Assembly (NCBI RefSeq): GCF_902806445.1
Contig: NZ_LR760298.1
Coordinates: forward strand, 1,922,001 to 1,986,000
Direction of reading: 5' to 3'
DNA from: Listeria sp. PSOL-1
GTDB lineage: Bacteria > Bacillota > Bacilli > Lactobacillales > Listeriaceae
Length of the DNA: 64,000 bases
Notes under the pieces: model-generated
Databases searched by the model: none
Told to the model about the DNA's origin: nothing
The model's input: only the letters and a program-made list of their open reading frames with translations
Part shown: piece after piece, positions 12,439 to 22,501 of the stretch
How positions within the stretch are numbered: the first letter of the stretch is position 1
Layout: each line of letters begins with the position of its first letter
Position numbers and translations under genes: made by a program

Positions 12439-13545
12439 GTGACAAAGCGATTTAAATCATTATTGTTAACAGCTTTTGTAATGTTTGTTGGATTGCTTAG
12501 TGGGTGCGGTGATTTAACTGTGCTTAATCCAAAGGGGCCAGTGGCAAAAGATCAAAGCTATTTAATCATGTATTCCATTGTTTTTATGTTGATTATTGTT
12601 TTGACAATCTTTGTTTTGTTCACGATTATATTAATTCGCTACCGCGAGCGTAAAAATATGGATAATTATGAACCAGACATGCACGGCAGTAAAAAATTAG
12701 AAATTTTATGGACGCTAATTCCAGTTGTCATCGTTATTGCTCTAGCGATACCAACTGTAAAAACCATCTATGCAGGTGAAGAAGCTCCAAAAGTAACTAC
12801 CCACAAAAATCCAGTTATTATTTATGCAACAAGCGCAAACTGGAAATGGATTTTTAGCTATCCTAATGAAGGGATTGAAACGGTAAACTTTGTACATATT
12901 CCAACTGATCGTCCAGTACAGTTTAAACTGTCTTCTGTCGATACAATGACGAGTTTTTGGGTACCACAACTTGGTGGACAAAAATATGCTATGAGCGGGA
13001 TGGCAATGAACTTATTTTTACAAGCTGATGAACCAGGCGTTTATAAGGGACGAAACGCTAATTTTAATGGGGAAGGCTTCTCTGAACAACGCTTTGATGT
13101 TATTGCTGAACCTGAAAAAGAATTTCAAAAATGGGCAAAAAATGCGAATGCTACTTCACCAGTAATAACACAAGATGTTTACGATCGTCTTATTATTCCA
13201 GGAAGCTCTAATAAAAAAACATATTCAGGAACACATTTAGCATTTGTTGATCCAGCAGCAGACCCAGAATATGCTTTTTACGCTTACAAACGTTATGGTT
13301 ATAAGCTAACCAACCCGCATAATCCTAATGTGAAGGTTAAGCTTTCTGAAAAACCAATGTTGCCTCCTCGCCCAATTACGGTAACCAACCCGCAATTTAA
13401 ACGTCATAACATGAAACCAACGATCATCAAAAACGGTGAAAAGTATCATAAAAATGAACACTATGATCATGAGATGAAGAAGATGGAAGATGATGTTCAA
13501 ACCAATGAGTTTAATAAAAAAGAAACAGATGACGCAGGTAAATAA
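12439..13545 (+). CDS. qoxA: Cytochrome aa3 quinol oxidase subunit II
   Basis: A 368-residue lipoprotein subunit of the menaquinol-oxidising terminal oxidase in the cell membrane. The signal peptide ends in a lipobox (LLSGC, about residue 23), followed by two transmembrane helices and the extracellular cupredoxin-like domain. As in quinol oxidases, the CuA cysteine motif of cytochrome c oxidases is not seen. The start is GTG with AGAGGGG upstream. First gene of qoxABCD. Confidence 0.95.
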   Translation: MTKRFKSLLLTAFVMFVGLLSGCGDLTVLNPKGPVAKDQSYLIMYSIVFMLIIVLTIFVLFTIILIRYRERKNMDNYEPDMHGSKKLEILWTLIPVVIVIALAIPTVKTIYAGEEAPKVTTHKNPVIIYATSANWKWIFSYPNEGIETVNFVHIPTDRPVQFKLSSVDTMTSFWVPQLGGQKYAMSGMAMNLFLQADEPGVYKGRNANFNGEGFSEQRFDVIAEPEKEFQKWAKNANATSPVITQDVYDRLIIPGSSNKKTYSGTHLAFVDPAADPEYAFYAYKRYGYKLTNPHNPNVKVKLSEKPMLPPRPITVTNPQFKRHNMKPTIIKNGEKYHKNEHYDHEMKKMEDDVQTNEFNKKETDDAGK

Positions 13546-13563
13546 AAAAGGGGGATACAAAAT

Positions 13564-15543
13564 ATGAAACTAAATGAATTTATTGTCACTGGCGATCCTC
13601 TAATTTTAGGTGCGCAAGTGTCAATTGCGCTTGTAAGTATCGGGATTGTCGTCTTACTTACTTGGACAAAAAAATGGAAATGGCTTTTTACAGAGTGGAT
13701 TTCAACAGTAGATCATAAACGTATTGGGATTATGTATTTACTAGCAGCAGTATTGATGTTTTTCCGCGGCGGCGTTGATGCACTTATGATACGAACGCAA
13801 CTAGCTTTACCAGGAATGAAGTTTTTAAGTTCTCAACATTACAATGAAGTGTTTTCAACGCACGGAACTGTTATGGTTTTATTCATGGCTATGCCGTTTA
13901 TTATTGGATTAATGAATATTGCTGTGCCACTTCAAATTGGAGCGCGCGATGTTGCATTTCCATTTCTAAATAACCTTAGCTTTTGGACATTTTTTATGGG
14001 AGCGATGTTATTTAATCTTTCGTTTGTTATCGGCGGTTCACCAGATGCTGGTTGGACAAACTATGCGCCACTTGCAGAGGAATTTAGCGCAGGCTATGGC
14101 ATCAATTTTTATTTACTTGGGCTTCAAGTTGCAGGTATTGGGACGCTTATGACAGGAATTAATTTCTTTGTGACGATTATGCGAATGCGTACGAAAGGCA
14201 TGACATTAATGAAAATGCCAATGTTTACTTGGACTTCTCTTATTACTTGTCTCATTATTCTCTTTGCCTTTCCAGTGTTGACAATAGCGCTCGCCTTAAT
14301 GTCATTTGATCGCTTGTTTGGAACAGCATTCTTTACGCTTGCAAATGGAGGACTTCCAATGATGTGGGCCAATCTTTTCTGGATTTGGGGGCACCCGGAA
14401 GTATATATCGTTATTTTGCCAGCTTTTGGGATTTTTTCGGAAGTTATTTCGACATTTGCCCGGAAAAAATTGTTCGGTTATCCAGCAATGGTTGCAGCCG
14501 TTGTTGTCATATCACTTCTTAGCTTCTTAGTTTGGGTCCATCATTTCTTTACAATGGGTTCCGGTGCACTTGTTAATTCTTTCTTCTCCATTACGACAAT
14601 GATGATTGCGATCCCTACTGGAATTAAAATCTTTAACTGGCTGTTTACAATGTATCGGGGACAAATTAAGCTTACAACGCCGATGCTTTGGTCGCTTGCC
14701 TTTATTCCAAATTTTGTTATTGGCGGGGTTACAGGTGTTATGCTTGCGATGGCAGCAGCTGATTATCAGTATCATAATACATATTTCCTTGTGGCGCATT
14801 TCCACTATGTGTTAATTGCTGGTACGGTGTTCTCTTGTTTTGCCGGTTTAATTTATTGGTATCCAAAAATAGTCGGCTATCGACTTAATGAAAAAATTGG
14901 TAAATGGTTCTTCTGGATTTTTGTAATAGGATTTAATTTATGTTTCTTCCCACAATATTTCTTAGGGCTTGATGGTATGCCGCGTCGCCTTTACACTTAC
15001 GTACAAGGTGATGGCTGGACAACACTTAACTTTATTTCATCAATCGGAGCTTTCTTGATGGGACTTGCTTTCTTAATTCTATGTTGGAATATCTATTATA
15101 GCTTTAAACATTCAAAACGCGAAGTAACTGGGGATCCATGGGATGGACGCACACTTGAATGGGCAACAAGCTCAGCTGTCCCGCCAAAATATAACTTTGC
15201 CGTTTTACCTAAATGGAATGATCTTGATGATTTTTGGAAACTAAAACAATCTGGAAAAAGCTATGAAGATAATAAAGATTACAAACCGATTCACATGCCA
15301 AGTAATACTTTATTAGGCTTTATTATGTCAGTGTTTTTATTTATCGCTGCTTTTGGTTTGGTATTTTATTGGTATCCAATTGGTATCATCGGTGGGCTTG
15401 GAATGCTTGGTTGTATGATTTATCGATCTTTCCAAAAAGATGAAGGCTATCATATTGGAGTCGATGAAATTAAGCGAACGGAAGAACATATCGAGCGTGA
15501 ACATCAAACTGGTATAAAGGAGGGCAACCCATGGAGCCTTTAA
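13564..15543 (+). CDS. qoxB: Cytochrome aa3 quinol oxidase subunit I
   Basis: A 659-residue polytopic catalytic subunit of the heme-copper oxidase family; it carries the hemes and CuB and pumps protons. Visible family motifs are [10 protein letters not shown] (low-spin heme His), [17 protein letters not shown] (CuB His and the His-Tyr pair), VHHFFTMG (CuB His pair) and VAHFHYVL (heme ligands). Its 3' end overlaps qoxC by 13 bases, implying translational coupling. Confidence 0.97.
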   Translation: MKLNEFIVTGDPLILGAQVSIALVSIGIVVLLTWTKKWKWLFTEWISTVDHKRIGIMYLLAAVLMFFRGGVDALMIRTQLALPGMKFLSSQHYNEVFSTHGTVMVLFMAMPFIIGLMNIAVPLQIGARDVAFPFLNNLSFWTFFMGAMLFNLSFVIGGSPDAGWTNYAPLAEEFSAGYGINFYLLGLQVAGIGTLMTGINFFVTIMRMRTKGMTLMKMPMFTWTSLITCLIILFAFPVLTIALALMSFDRLFGTAFFTLANGGLPMMWANLFWIWGHPEVYIVILPAFGIFSEVISTFARKKLFGYPAMVAAVVVISLLSFLVWVHHFFTMGSGALVNSFFSITTMMIAIPTGIKIFNWLFTMYRGQIKLTTPMLWSLAFIPNFVIGGVTGVMLAMAAADYQYHNTYFLVAHFHYVLIAGTVFSCFAGLIYWYPKIVGYRLNEKIGKWFFWIFVIGFNLCFFPQYFLGLDGMPRRLYTYVQGDGWTTLNFISSIGAFLMGLAFLILCWNIYYSFKHSKREVTGDPWDGRTLEWATSSAVPPKYNFAVLPKWNDLDDFWKLKQSGKSYEDNKDYKPIHMPSNTLLGFIMSVFLFIAAFGLVFYWYPIGIIGGLGMLGCMIYRSFQKDEGYHIGVDEIKRTEEHIEREHQTGIKEGNPWSL

Positions 15544-16142
15544 AAACAAACACTGACCTTCCATTAGAATATCAATCAGAACAAGGCCGTTTAAATATTT
15601 TAGGCTTCTGGACTTTCATTGGTGCTGAAATTGCCTTATTTGCGACTCTTTTTGCGACTTATTTTGTAATGGCTAAAGCAGGATCAGACGCAGGACATCC
15701 ACCAAGTGAGATGTTTGAGTTACCTCTTGTTTTGATCATGACATTTTCCTTATTAACAAGTAGTTTTACTTGTGGACTTGCTATTGGCGAAATGCGTAAA
15801 GGAAATATAAGAGCATTTGTTATTTATTCAATGATTACATTGCTTTTTGGCGCAGGCTTTATTGGTTGTGAGATTTATGAATTTACGCATTATGTGATGG
15901 AAGGCGTAACAATGCAGGTAGGCTCTTATTGGTCCGCTTTCTTTGTCTTACTCGGGACGCACGGAGCACACGTAACAATTGGTTTATTTTGGATGACATT
16001 TATCTTAATTCAAATAAAAATGCGCGGCCTTACGCCTCGTGTAGCGTCTAAAATATTCATCTCGAGCTTATATTGGCATTTTCTCGATGTTGTTTGGATT
16101 TTCATCTTCACAGGTGTTTACCTATTAGGGATGGTGAATTAA
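15531..16142 (+). CDS. qoxC: Cytochrome aa3 quinol oxidase subunit III
   Basis: This 203-residue protein with five predicted membrane helices is typical of oxidase subunit III ([49 protein letters not shown]). It stabilises subunit I. A strong AAAGGAGGG lies inside the end of qoxB. Confidence 0.96.
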   Translation: MEPLKTNTDLPLEYQSEQGRLNILGFWTFIGAEIALFATLFATYFVMAKAGSDAGHPPSEMFELPLVLIMTFSLLTSSFTCGLAIGEMRKGNIRAFVIYSMITLLFGAGFIGCEIYEFTHYVMEGVTMQVGSYWSAFFVLLGTHGAHVTIGLFWMTFILIQIKMRGLTPRVASKIFISSLYWHFLDVVWIFIFTGVYLLGMVN

Positions 16143-16143
16143 G

Positions 16144-16473
16144 ATGGCAGAAAATAAAAATACAAATCAAGCGCATGGCTCAGTCATTCCTTGGAAACAT
16201 ATCATTGGTTTTGCTCTTTCTATCATTTTAACGTTAATGGCAGTTTGGGTAGCGCTATACTCCTCGTTGGATTATAGCATTAAAGTGGTCACTATTTTCA
16301 TCTTTGCTTTTATTCAAGCAGCGTTGCAACTACTTATGTTTATGCACATGACTGAAGGAAGGAATGGACGCATTCAAGCAGGTCATATTCTTTTCTCAGC
16401 ATTTATTGCCATTGTTGTCGTACTTGGATCTTATTGGGTCATGGAAATTGGTCATATGAATCATTTAATGTAA
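16144..16473 (+). CDS. qoxD: Cytochrome aa3 quinol oxidase subunit IV
   Basis: A 109-residue protein with three membrane helices, the usual size for QoxD (cytochrome o ubiquinol oxidase subunit IV family: AALQLLMFMHMTEG). It starts one base after qoxC stops and is the last gene of the operon. A hairpin repeat follows. Confidence 0.94.
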   Translation: MAENKNTNQAHGSVIPWKHIIGFALSIILTLMAVWVALYSSLDYSIKVVTIFIFAFIQAALQLLMFMHMTEGRNGRIQAGHILFSAFIAIVVVLGSYWVMEIGHMNHLM

Positions 16474-16477
16474 ATAA

Positions 16478-16570
16478 AACAAATCAGCGACAAGCACTCG
16501 CATCCGCAGGTTTTGACAAGTATATTTCTGTCAAAGCCTGTAGCGAGTAGCCGTCGCTTAATTTGTTGTG
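16478..16570. repeat. Long imperfect hairpin repeat (family copy 3) after qoxD
   Basis: Nested arms pair across 93 bases: AACAAAT...GCGAC...ACTCGC...CAGG...TTTGACA with TGTCAAA...CCTG...GCGAGT...GTCGC...AATTTGTT. Several paired blocks are kept while bulges differ from other copies. It probably acts as the qox terminator. Confidence 0.75.
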
Positions 16571-16666
16571 TCAAGCGTAAAAATCAGCTCTTAATGAATG
16601 AGAAAAAAATAAGGTAAATGATAATAGTAGAAAAGAAAATGGCGTAAAATCAATAAATCTTTTTAC

Positions 16667-16735
16667 TTATAGTTATTATAAATTAGTAAATACTATAATT
16701 AACCTATTGACATTTTTGAATAAAAGATTGATAAT
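16667..16735 (+). promoter_or_regulatory. PerR box and promoter for ahpCF
   Basis: TTATAGTTATTATAA (16667-16681) matches the PerR consensus TTATAATNATTATAA at all but one position. Downstream, TTGACA (16707-16712) and GATAAT (16730-16735) are spaced by 17 bases. A second -10-like TATAAT lies at 16694-16699, closer to the operator. PerR repression relieved by peroxide is the expected control for ahpC. Confidence 0.75.
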
Positions 16736-16784
16736 TTTAAGTGTAAGAACTGATAAATACATAAAAACCAAGGAGGAATTTTAA

Positions 16785-17348
16785 ATGTCATTAATTGGAA
16801 AAGAAGTTGAAGAATTCACAGCCAAAGCTTATCACAAAGGAGAGTTTGTTGACGTCTCTTCTGAAAACTTCAAAGGAAAATGGAGCATCGTTTGCTTTTA
16901 TCCAGCTGATTTTACATTCGTTTGTCCAACAGAATTAGAAGACTTACAAGATCAATATAAAACGTTGCAAGACCTAGGTGTAGAAGTTTATTCTGTTTCT
17001 ACTGATACTCACTTTACACATAAAGCTTGGCATGATTCTTCTGAAGCAATCGGAAAAATTGAATACATTATGGTTGGGGATCCAGCACATGTTATTTCTC
17101 GTGCTTTTGACGTTTTAAATGAAGAAGAAGGCATTGCAAATCGTGGTACGTTTATCATTGATCCAGACGGTGTTGTTCAAACAGTTGAAATCAATGCAGA
17201 TGGAATTGGCCGTGATGCAAGCATATTAGTTGATAAAATCAAAGCTGCTCAATATGTACGTAGTAATCCTGGCGAAGTTTGTCCAGCAAAATGGAAAGAA
17301 GGCGCTGAAACACTAAAACCTAGCTTAGACTTAGTAGGTAAAATTTAA
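16785..17348 (+). CDS. ahpC: Alkyl hydroperoxide reductase subunit C (2-Cys peroxiredoxin)
   Basis: A 187-residue typical bacterial AhpC that reduces organic hydroperoxides and H2O2 in the cytoplasm. The peroxidatic Cys is C47 in FVCPTE and the resolving Cys is C166 in EVCPAKW. AGGAGG precedes the ATG. Its reductase partner ahpF follows 15 bases later and a PerR box lies upstream. Confidence 0.97.
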   Translation: MSLIGKEVEEFTAKAYHKGEFVDVSSENFKGKWSIVCFYPADFTFVCPTELEDLQDQYKTLQDLGVEVYSVSTDTHFTHKAWHDSSEAIGKIEYIMVGDPAHVISRAFDVLNEEEGIANRGTFIIDPDGVVQTVEINADGIGRDASILVDKIKAAQYVRSNPGEVCPAKWKEGAETLKPSLDLVGKI

Positions 17349-17363
17349 GGGGCTGAGATAGAA

Positions 17364-18893
17364 ATGTTAGATACAGAAATTAAAAACCAATTAGCCCAAT
17401 ACCTAGAGCTACTAGAAAATAATATCGTCTTAAAAGTAAGCGTTGAAAAAGATGAAGCATCGCAAAAACTACTTTCATTTGTCCAAGAAATTGCTGAAAT
17501 GTCACCGAAAATCACTGTAGAGAATACATTATTAGAAAAGATACCGAGCTTTGCTGTGGATCGTGAAAATGAGGAGACAGGGATTGTTTTTGCAGGTATC
17601 CCGCTTGGGCATGAATTTACGTCACTTGTTCTTGCCTTACTTCAAGCAAGCGGACGTGCACCAAAAGTCGATGAAAAAATCATTCAGCGCATTAAAAAAA
17701 TTAATCAACCCTACCATTTTGAAAGTTATGTTAGCTTAACTTGTCATAACTGTCCAGATGTTGTTCAAGCGCTTAATATCATGAGCATTTTAAACCCAAA
17801 TATTTCACATACAATGATTGAAGGCGGCATGTTTAAGGCGGAAGTAGAAGCAAAGGATATCTTGGCTGTTCCTACTGTTTTCTTAAATGGCAACACTTTT
17901 GGAAATGGACGTATGACAATCGAACAAATCGTTGAAAAGATCGCTGGTGAGGCAAATCTTTCTGAATTTGAAGAAAAAGAGCCATTTGATGTGCTTGTTA
18001 TTGGTGGCGGTCCAGCTGGTTCCAGTGCTGCTATTTATGCTGCACGAAAAGGTATAAGAACAGGCATCGTTGCTGAAACATTTGGTGGACAGGTTCTGGA
18101 AACATTAGGTATTGAAAATGTTATTGGAACAAAATACATCGAAGGGCCACAACTAATGAATGCTGTCGAGGAACACATTAATGAATATAACGTTGATATC
18201 ATGAAAACAGCACGTGCTGCTAAACTTGAAAAAAAAGAACTTGTTGAATTAACGTTAGAAAATGGTGCGGTTTTGCAAAGTAAGACGGCAATCATTGCAA
18301 CAGGTGCAAGGTGGCGTAACATCGGTGTACCAGGCGAGCAAGAATTTAAAAATAAAGGTGTAGCTTACTGCCCACATTGTGATGGCCCACTTTTTGAAGG
18401 GAAAAATGTAGCTGTTGTTGGTGGAGGAAACTCAGGCATTGAAGCAGCAATCGATCTTGCAGGTATTGTCAAACACGTTACAGTACTCGAATTTATGTCA
18501 GAATTAAAAGCTGACCAAGTATTGCAGGAAAGACTCTATTCTCTACCAAATGTTACCGTCCTAAAAAATGTACAGACAAAAGAAATTACTGGTAAAAGCA
18601 AAGTAGAAGGTATTGCTTATATTGACCGCACTACAAACGAAGAAACGCACATAGACGTTCAAGGCGTATTTATTTTAATTGGACTAAAGCCAAACACCGA
18701 ATGGCTTGAAGAGACATTAGAACAAACCAAAATGGGCGAAATTGTAGTAGATAAACGCGGCGCAACCAATCTTCCAGGTGTTTTTGCAGCAGGAGATTGT
18801 ACGGATAGTGCGTATAAACAAATTATTATTTCAATGGGTTCCGGCGCAACTGCTGCATTAGGTGCTTTTGACTATATGATCCGAAATACATGA
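17364..18893 (+). CDS. ahpF: Alkyl hydroperoxide reductase subunit F
   Basis: A 509-residue flavoprotein that passes electrons from NADH to AhpC. The N-terminal double thioredoxin-fold region carries the CHNC redox motif near residue 128. The thioredoxin-reductase-like part has the FAD motif GGGPAGSSAAIYAARKG, the CPHC disulfide near residue 335 and the NAD(P) motif GGGNSGIEAA. Length and order are typical. It probably ends at the hairpin repeat downstream. Confidence 0.96.
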   Translation: MLDTEIKNQLAQYLELLENNIVLKVSVEKDEASQKLLSFVQEIAEMSPKITVENTLLEKIPSFAVDRENEETGIVFAGIPLGHEFTSLVLALLQASGRAPKVDEKIIQRIKKINQPYHFESYVSLTCHNCPDVVQALNIMSILNPNISHTMIEGGMFKAEVEAKDILAVPTVFLNGNTFGNGRMTIEQIVEKIAGEANLSEFEEKEPFDVLVIGGGPAGSSAAIYAARKGIRTGIVAETFGGQVLETLGIENVIGTKYIEGPQLMNAVEEHINEYNVDIMKTARAAKLEKKELVELTLENGAVLQSKTAIIATGARWRNIGVPGEQEFKNKGVAYCPHCDGPLFEGKNVAVVGGGNSGIEAAIDLAGIVKHVTVLEFMSELKADQVLQERLYSLPNVTVLKNVQTKEITGKSKVEGIAYIDRTTNEETHIDVQGVFILIGLKPNTEWLEETLEQTKMGEIVVDKRGATNLPGVFAAGDCTDSAYKQIIISMGSGATAALGAFDYMIRNT

Positions 18894-18921
18894 TATTAAG
18901 TGAGTTTACTAGGATATAAAT

Positions 18922-18990
18922 AAAGCGCTCGTGATGGAAGAGGTCAGCCAGACTTTCGTTTCTGGCCACTTCTTTCATCGCGAGCGCTTA
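18922..18990. repeat. Hairpin repeat (family copy 4) after ahpF
   Basis: A long stem begins AAGCGCTCG and closes CGAGCGCTT, with an inner stem GCCAGA / TCTGGC around the shared core CAGACTTTCG. A short T-rich tail follows, so it likely works as a terminator. Confidence 0.75.
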
Positions 18991-19120
18991 CTATTTTTAA
19001 AACCGTATTTTCTTAAAAAAGAGAGTTGAATCGCATAATGTCAAAGTCTTGTAATTAAAAGCCCATTTGATTTTATAGATTAGCAGCAGAAGAAAAGGAA
19101 CCGATAGAATAAAAAGCTAG

Positions 19121-19540
19121 CTAAAACTGCACTTCAATAAATTCTAGTTTCCCCTCAGCATCTGGTTTCCAAACTTTTAGAAGCGAAATGTCGATTTCAA
19201 TAAAAATATCTTCATCCGTTAAAAATCGATCTTCTGTGCTGAACGCATCAGGATATTTTGTTTTATATTCTTTTTTTAACATCCGATTTTCAGTAGAATC
19301 CACTTTGCCGATGATTTTAGCCGTACCTTCAAATTGAAAATCATCACATACACCTGCAACATGCGGGTTATTTTTGATTTGGTCAACTTTAGCAGAAAGT
19401 TCAGAAGTACGGATAAAAATAGTGAAGTTGTGATTAATCGGGCTTACAGGTCGCACGGAGACTTTATTATTTTTACTTGTTGAAAGATAGATCACTTGGG
19501 CTTTTTCAAGTAAATTTAAAAAAAATGTCATTTTTTCCAC
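19121..19540 (-). CDS. Pyridoxamine 5'-phosphate oxidase family (split-barrel FMN-binding) protein
   Basis: A 139-residue protein with the split-barrel fold pattern: an N-terminal helix, then QVIYLSTSKNNKVSVRPVSP and KVDQIKNNPHVAGV. Members bind flavin or heme-like cofactors and are often stress-linked oxidoreductases; the substrate cannot be told. The start is GTG at 19540 with AAGGAGAG upstream on the minus strand. It is divergent from the GH1 gene. Confidence 0.75.
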   Translation of the reverse strand: MEKMTFFLNLLEKAQVIYLSTSKNNKVSVRPVSPINHNFTIFIRTSELSAKVDQIKNNPHVAGVCDDFQFEGTAKIIGKVDSTENRMLKKEYKTKYPDAFSTEDRFLTDEDIFIEIDISLLKVWKPDAEGKLEFIEVQF

Positions 19541-19666
19541 TTGTTTTTCTCTCCTTCAGCATAGTTTTTAATTTAATTCATTTTATAATATATTCAAGAA
19601 AATTTACAATAAAAGGCTTGCTCTGTAATCCATTACATACTGTATAGTGTTTTTATAGAAAGATAG

Positions 19667-21121
<1,455 letters not shown>

Positions 21122-21140
21122 AGAAAAATCAGGTCCATAA

Positions 21141-21230
21141 ACGAAATAAATCAGCGACAAGCGCTCACGGTTGAAAAAATTTGTCAGATTTCTTCAATCG
21201 CGAACGCTTTCGCTTTATTTGTCGTGCTCG
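21141..21230. repeat. Hairpin repeat (family copy 5) after the GH1 gene
   Basis: It begins ACGAAATAAATCAGCGACAA, continues GCGCTC, and closes GCGAACGCTTTCGCTTTATT, with the core TTTGTCAGATTTC between. The outer arms are almost the same as in the copy at 36171. Confidence 0.75.
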
Positions 21231-21388
21231 AAATAGGATATCCAAAACTCTTTTTTGAACAAACTTGTCGATTATTTCAAATCAACCTAAAATTAAAGAA
21301 AAACGAAAAAATGCATATCTTAACTTTTAAAAATAAAATTTTGGGGTAAACATTCATTGTAATCAGAAAAATAGGAGGCCGTATTTTT

Positions 21389-22255
21389 ATGAGTAAGAAA
21401 TTTTATAGCGGAGACTTTGAAAAGCAACCGCAAGAATATCCAGGCATTCAAAGCAAAATGTCACCTGTACCTGATACAGGTGAAGAAACGTATCAAGGGT
21501 CTAACAAATTAACTGGTAAGAAAGCTTTGATAACTGGTGGTGATTCAGGAATTGGACGTGCTGCCGCTATTGCCTATGCAAAAGAAGGCGCTGATGTCGC
21601 TATTAATTATCATCCAGAAGAAGAAAGTGATGCCCAAGATGTGAAAGCTGCTATTGAAAAAATCGGGCAAAAAATTGTCTTATTGCCTGGTGATTTACGT
21701 GAAGCTACTTTTGCACAAGAAATGGTAAAAGAAGCAGCTAGCCAATTAGGCGGACTCGATGTTCTCGTATTGAATGCTGGGATTCAACAGTATCAATATG
21801 ATATTCAAAAATTAGATTCTAAACAACTACGTGATACTTTTGAAGTCAATGTTTTCTCTCAAGTTCATGCTATTCAAGAAGCGCTTAATTATTTAAAAGA
21901 AGGAAGCAGTATCATTTTAACATCTTCTATTCAAGGCGTGAAACCAAGTGCCCATTTAGTCGATTATGCTATGACAAAAAGCTGCAACATCTCTTTAACG
22001 AAAAGCTTAGCTGCTCAACTAGGTAGCCATGGTATCCGTGTGAATGCTGTTGCTCCAGGACCAATCTGGACGCCACTACAAATTAGTGGTGGTCAACCGC
22101 AAGAATCCATTCCTAAATTTGGACAAAATCAGCCTTTACAACGTGCAGGCCAACCAGCAGAATTAGCAAGTGCTTATGTATTGTTGGCTTCAGATGAGTC
22201 AAGCTATACTACCGGCCAAGTTTATGGGGTTACAGGTGGCGCACCGATTAATTAA
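21389..22255 (+). CDS. Short-chain dehydrogenase/reductase (general-stress type)
   Basis: A 288-residue SDR with an N-terminal extension (residues 1-45), as in the YhdF/YdaD group of stress oxidoreductases. The Rossmann motif [18 protein letters not shown] is near residue 51 and NAGIQQ follows. The catalytic Ser lies in ILTSSIQG, and the YxxxK motif (YAMTK) is present. The C-terminus ends [14 protein letters not shown]. The substrate is unknown. GGAGG precedes the ATG and a terminator follows. Confidence 0.9.
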   Translation: MSKKFYSGDFEKQPQEYPGIQSKMSPVPDTGEETYQGSNKLTGKKALITGGDSGIGRAAAIAYAKEGADVAINYHPEEESDAQDVKAAIEKIGQKIVLLPGDLREATFAQEMVKEAASQLGGLDVLVLNAGIQQYQYDIQKLDSKQLRDTFEVNVFSQVHAIQEALNYLKEGSSIILTSSIQGVKPSAHLVDYAMTKSCNISLTKSLAAQLGSHGIRVNAVAPGPIWTPLQISGGQPQESIPKFGQNQPLQRAGQPAELASAYVLLASDESSYTTGQVYGVTGGAPIN

Positions 22256-22264
22256 TAAGATTAG

Positions 22265-22299
22265 AATTTTGGGGCATGCTCATATGCCCCAAATTTTAT
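22265..22299 (+). terminator. Terminator after the SDR gene
   Basis: A 10-bp stem (TTTGGGGCAT / ATGCCCCAAA) with a 6-base loop is flanked by A and T runs, so it may work in both directions. Confidence 0.88.
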
Positions 22300-22327
22300 C
22301 TATTAAAAAATTTTTTAATAAAAAGCA

Positions 22328-22356
22328 TTGCAAACGCTTTCTGATTATGTTATATT
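22328..22356 (+). promoter_or_regulatory. Promoter of the beta-glucoside PTS gene with overlapping cre site
   Basis: TTGCAA (22328-22333) and TATATT (22351-22356) are spaced by 17 bases. TTGCAAACGCTTTCT (22328-22342) fits the CcpA cre consensus WTGNAANCGNWNNCW fully and covers the -35 box, which predicts catabolite repression. Confidence 0.8.
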
Positions 22357-22370
22357 TAACTCATCATAAA

Positions 22371-22456
22371 GGATTGTTACCAATTTATTGGGCAAAACCT
22401 AAACTGATTTAAAGGATATGTTTTTTACATGTCCCTTAAATGAGTTTAGGTTTTTC
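22371..22456 (+). promoter_or_regulatory. LicT/BglG-type ribonucleic antiterminator overlapping a terminator
   Basis: GGATTGTTACC at 22371 with GGCAAAACC ending at 22399 forms the 29-base RAT typical of the BglG/SacY/LicT family. Its 3' end overlaps the left arm AAACCTAAACT (22395-22405) of a terminator whose right arm AGTTTAGGTTT is followed by T residues. Binding of the antiterminator should stabilise the RAT and let transcription enter the PTS gene. No BglG-family gene is in this window, so the regulator acts from elsewhere. Confidence 0.88.
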
Positions 22457-22501
22457 TTTTTGATAAAATTAATTTTAATTTAAGAAGGGAGTTGGCTATC
22501 T

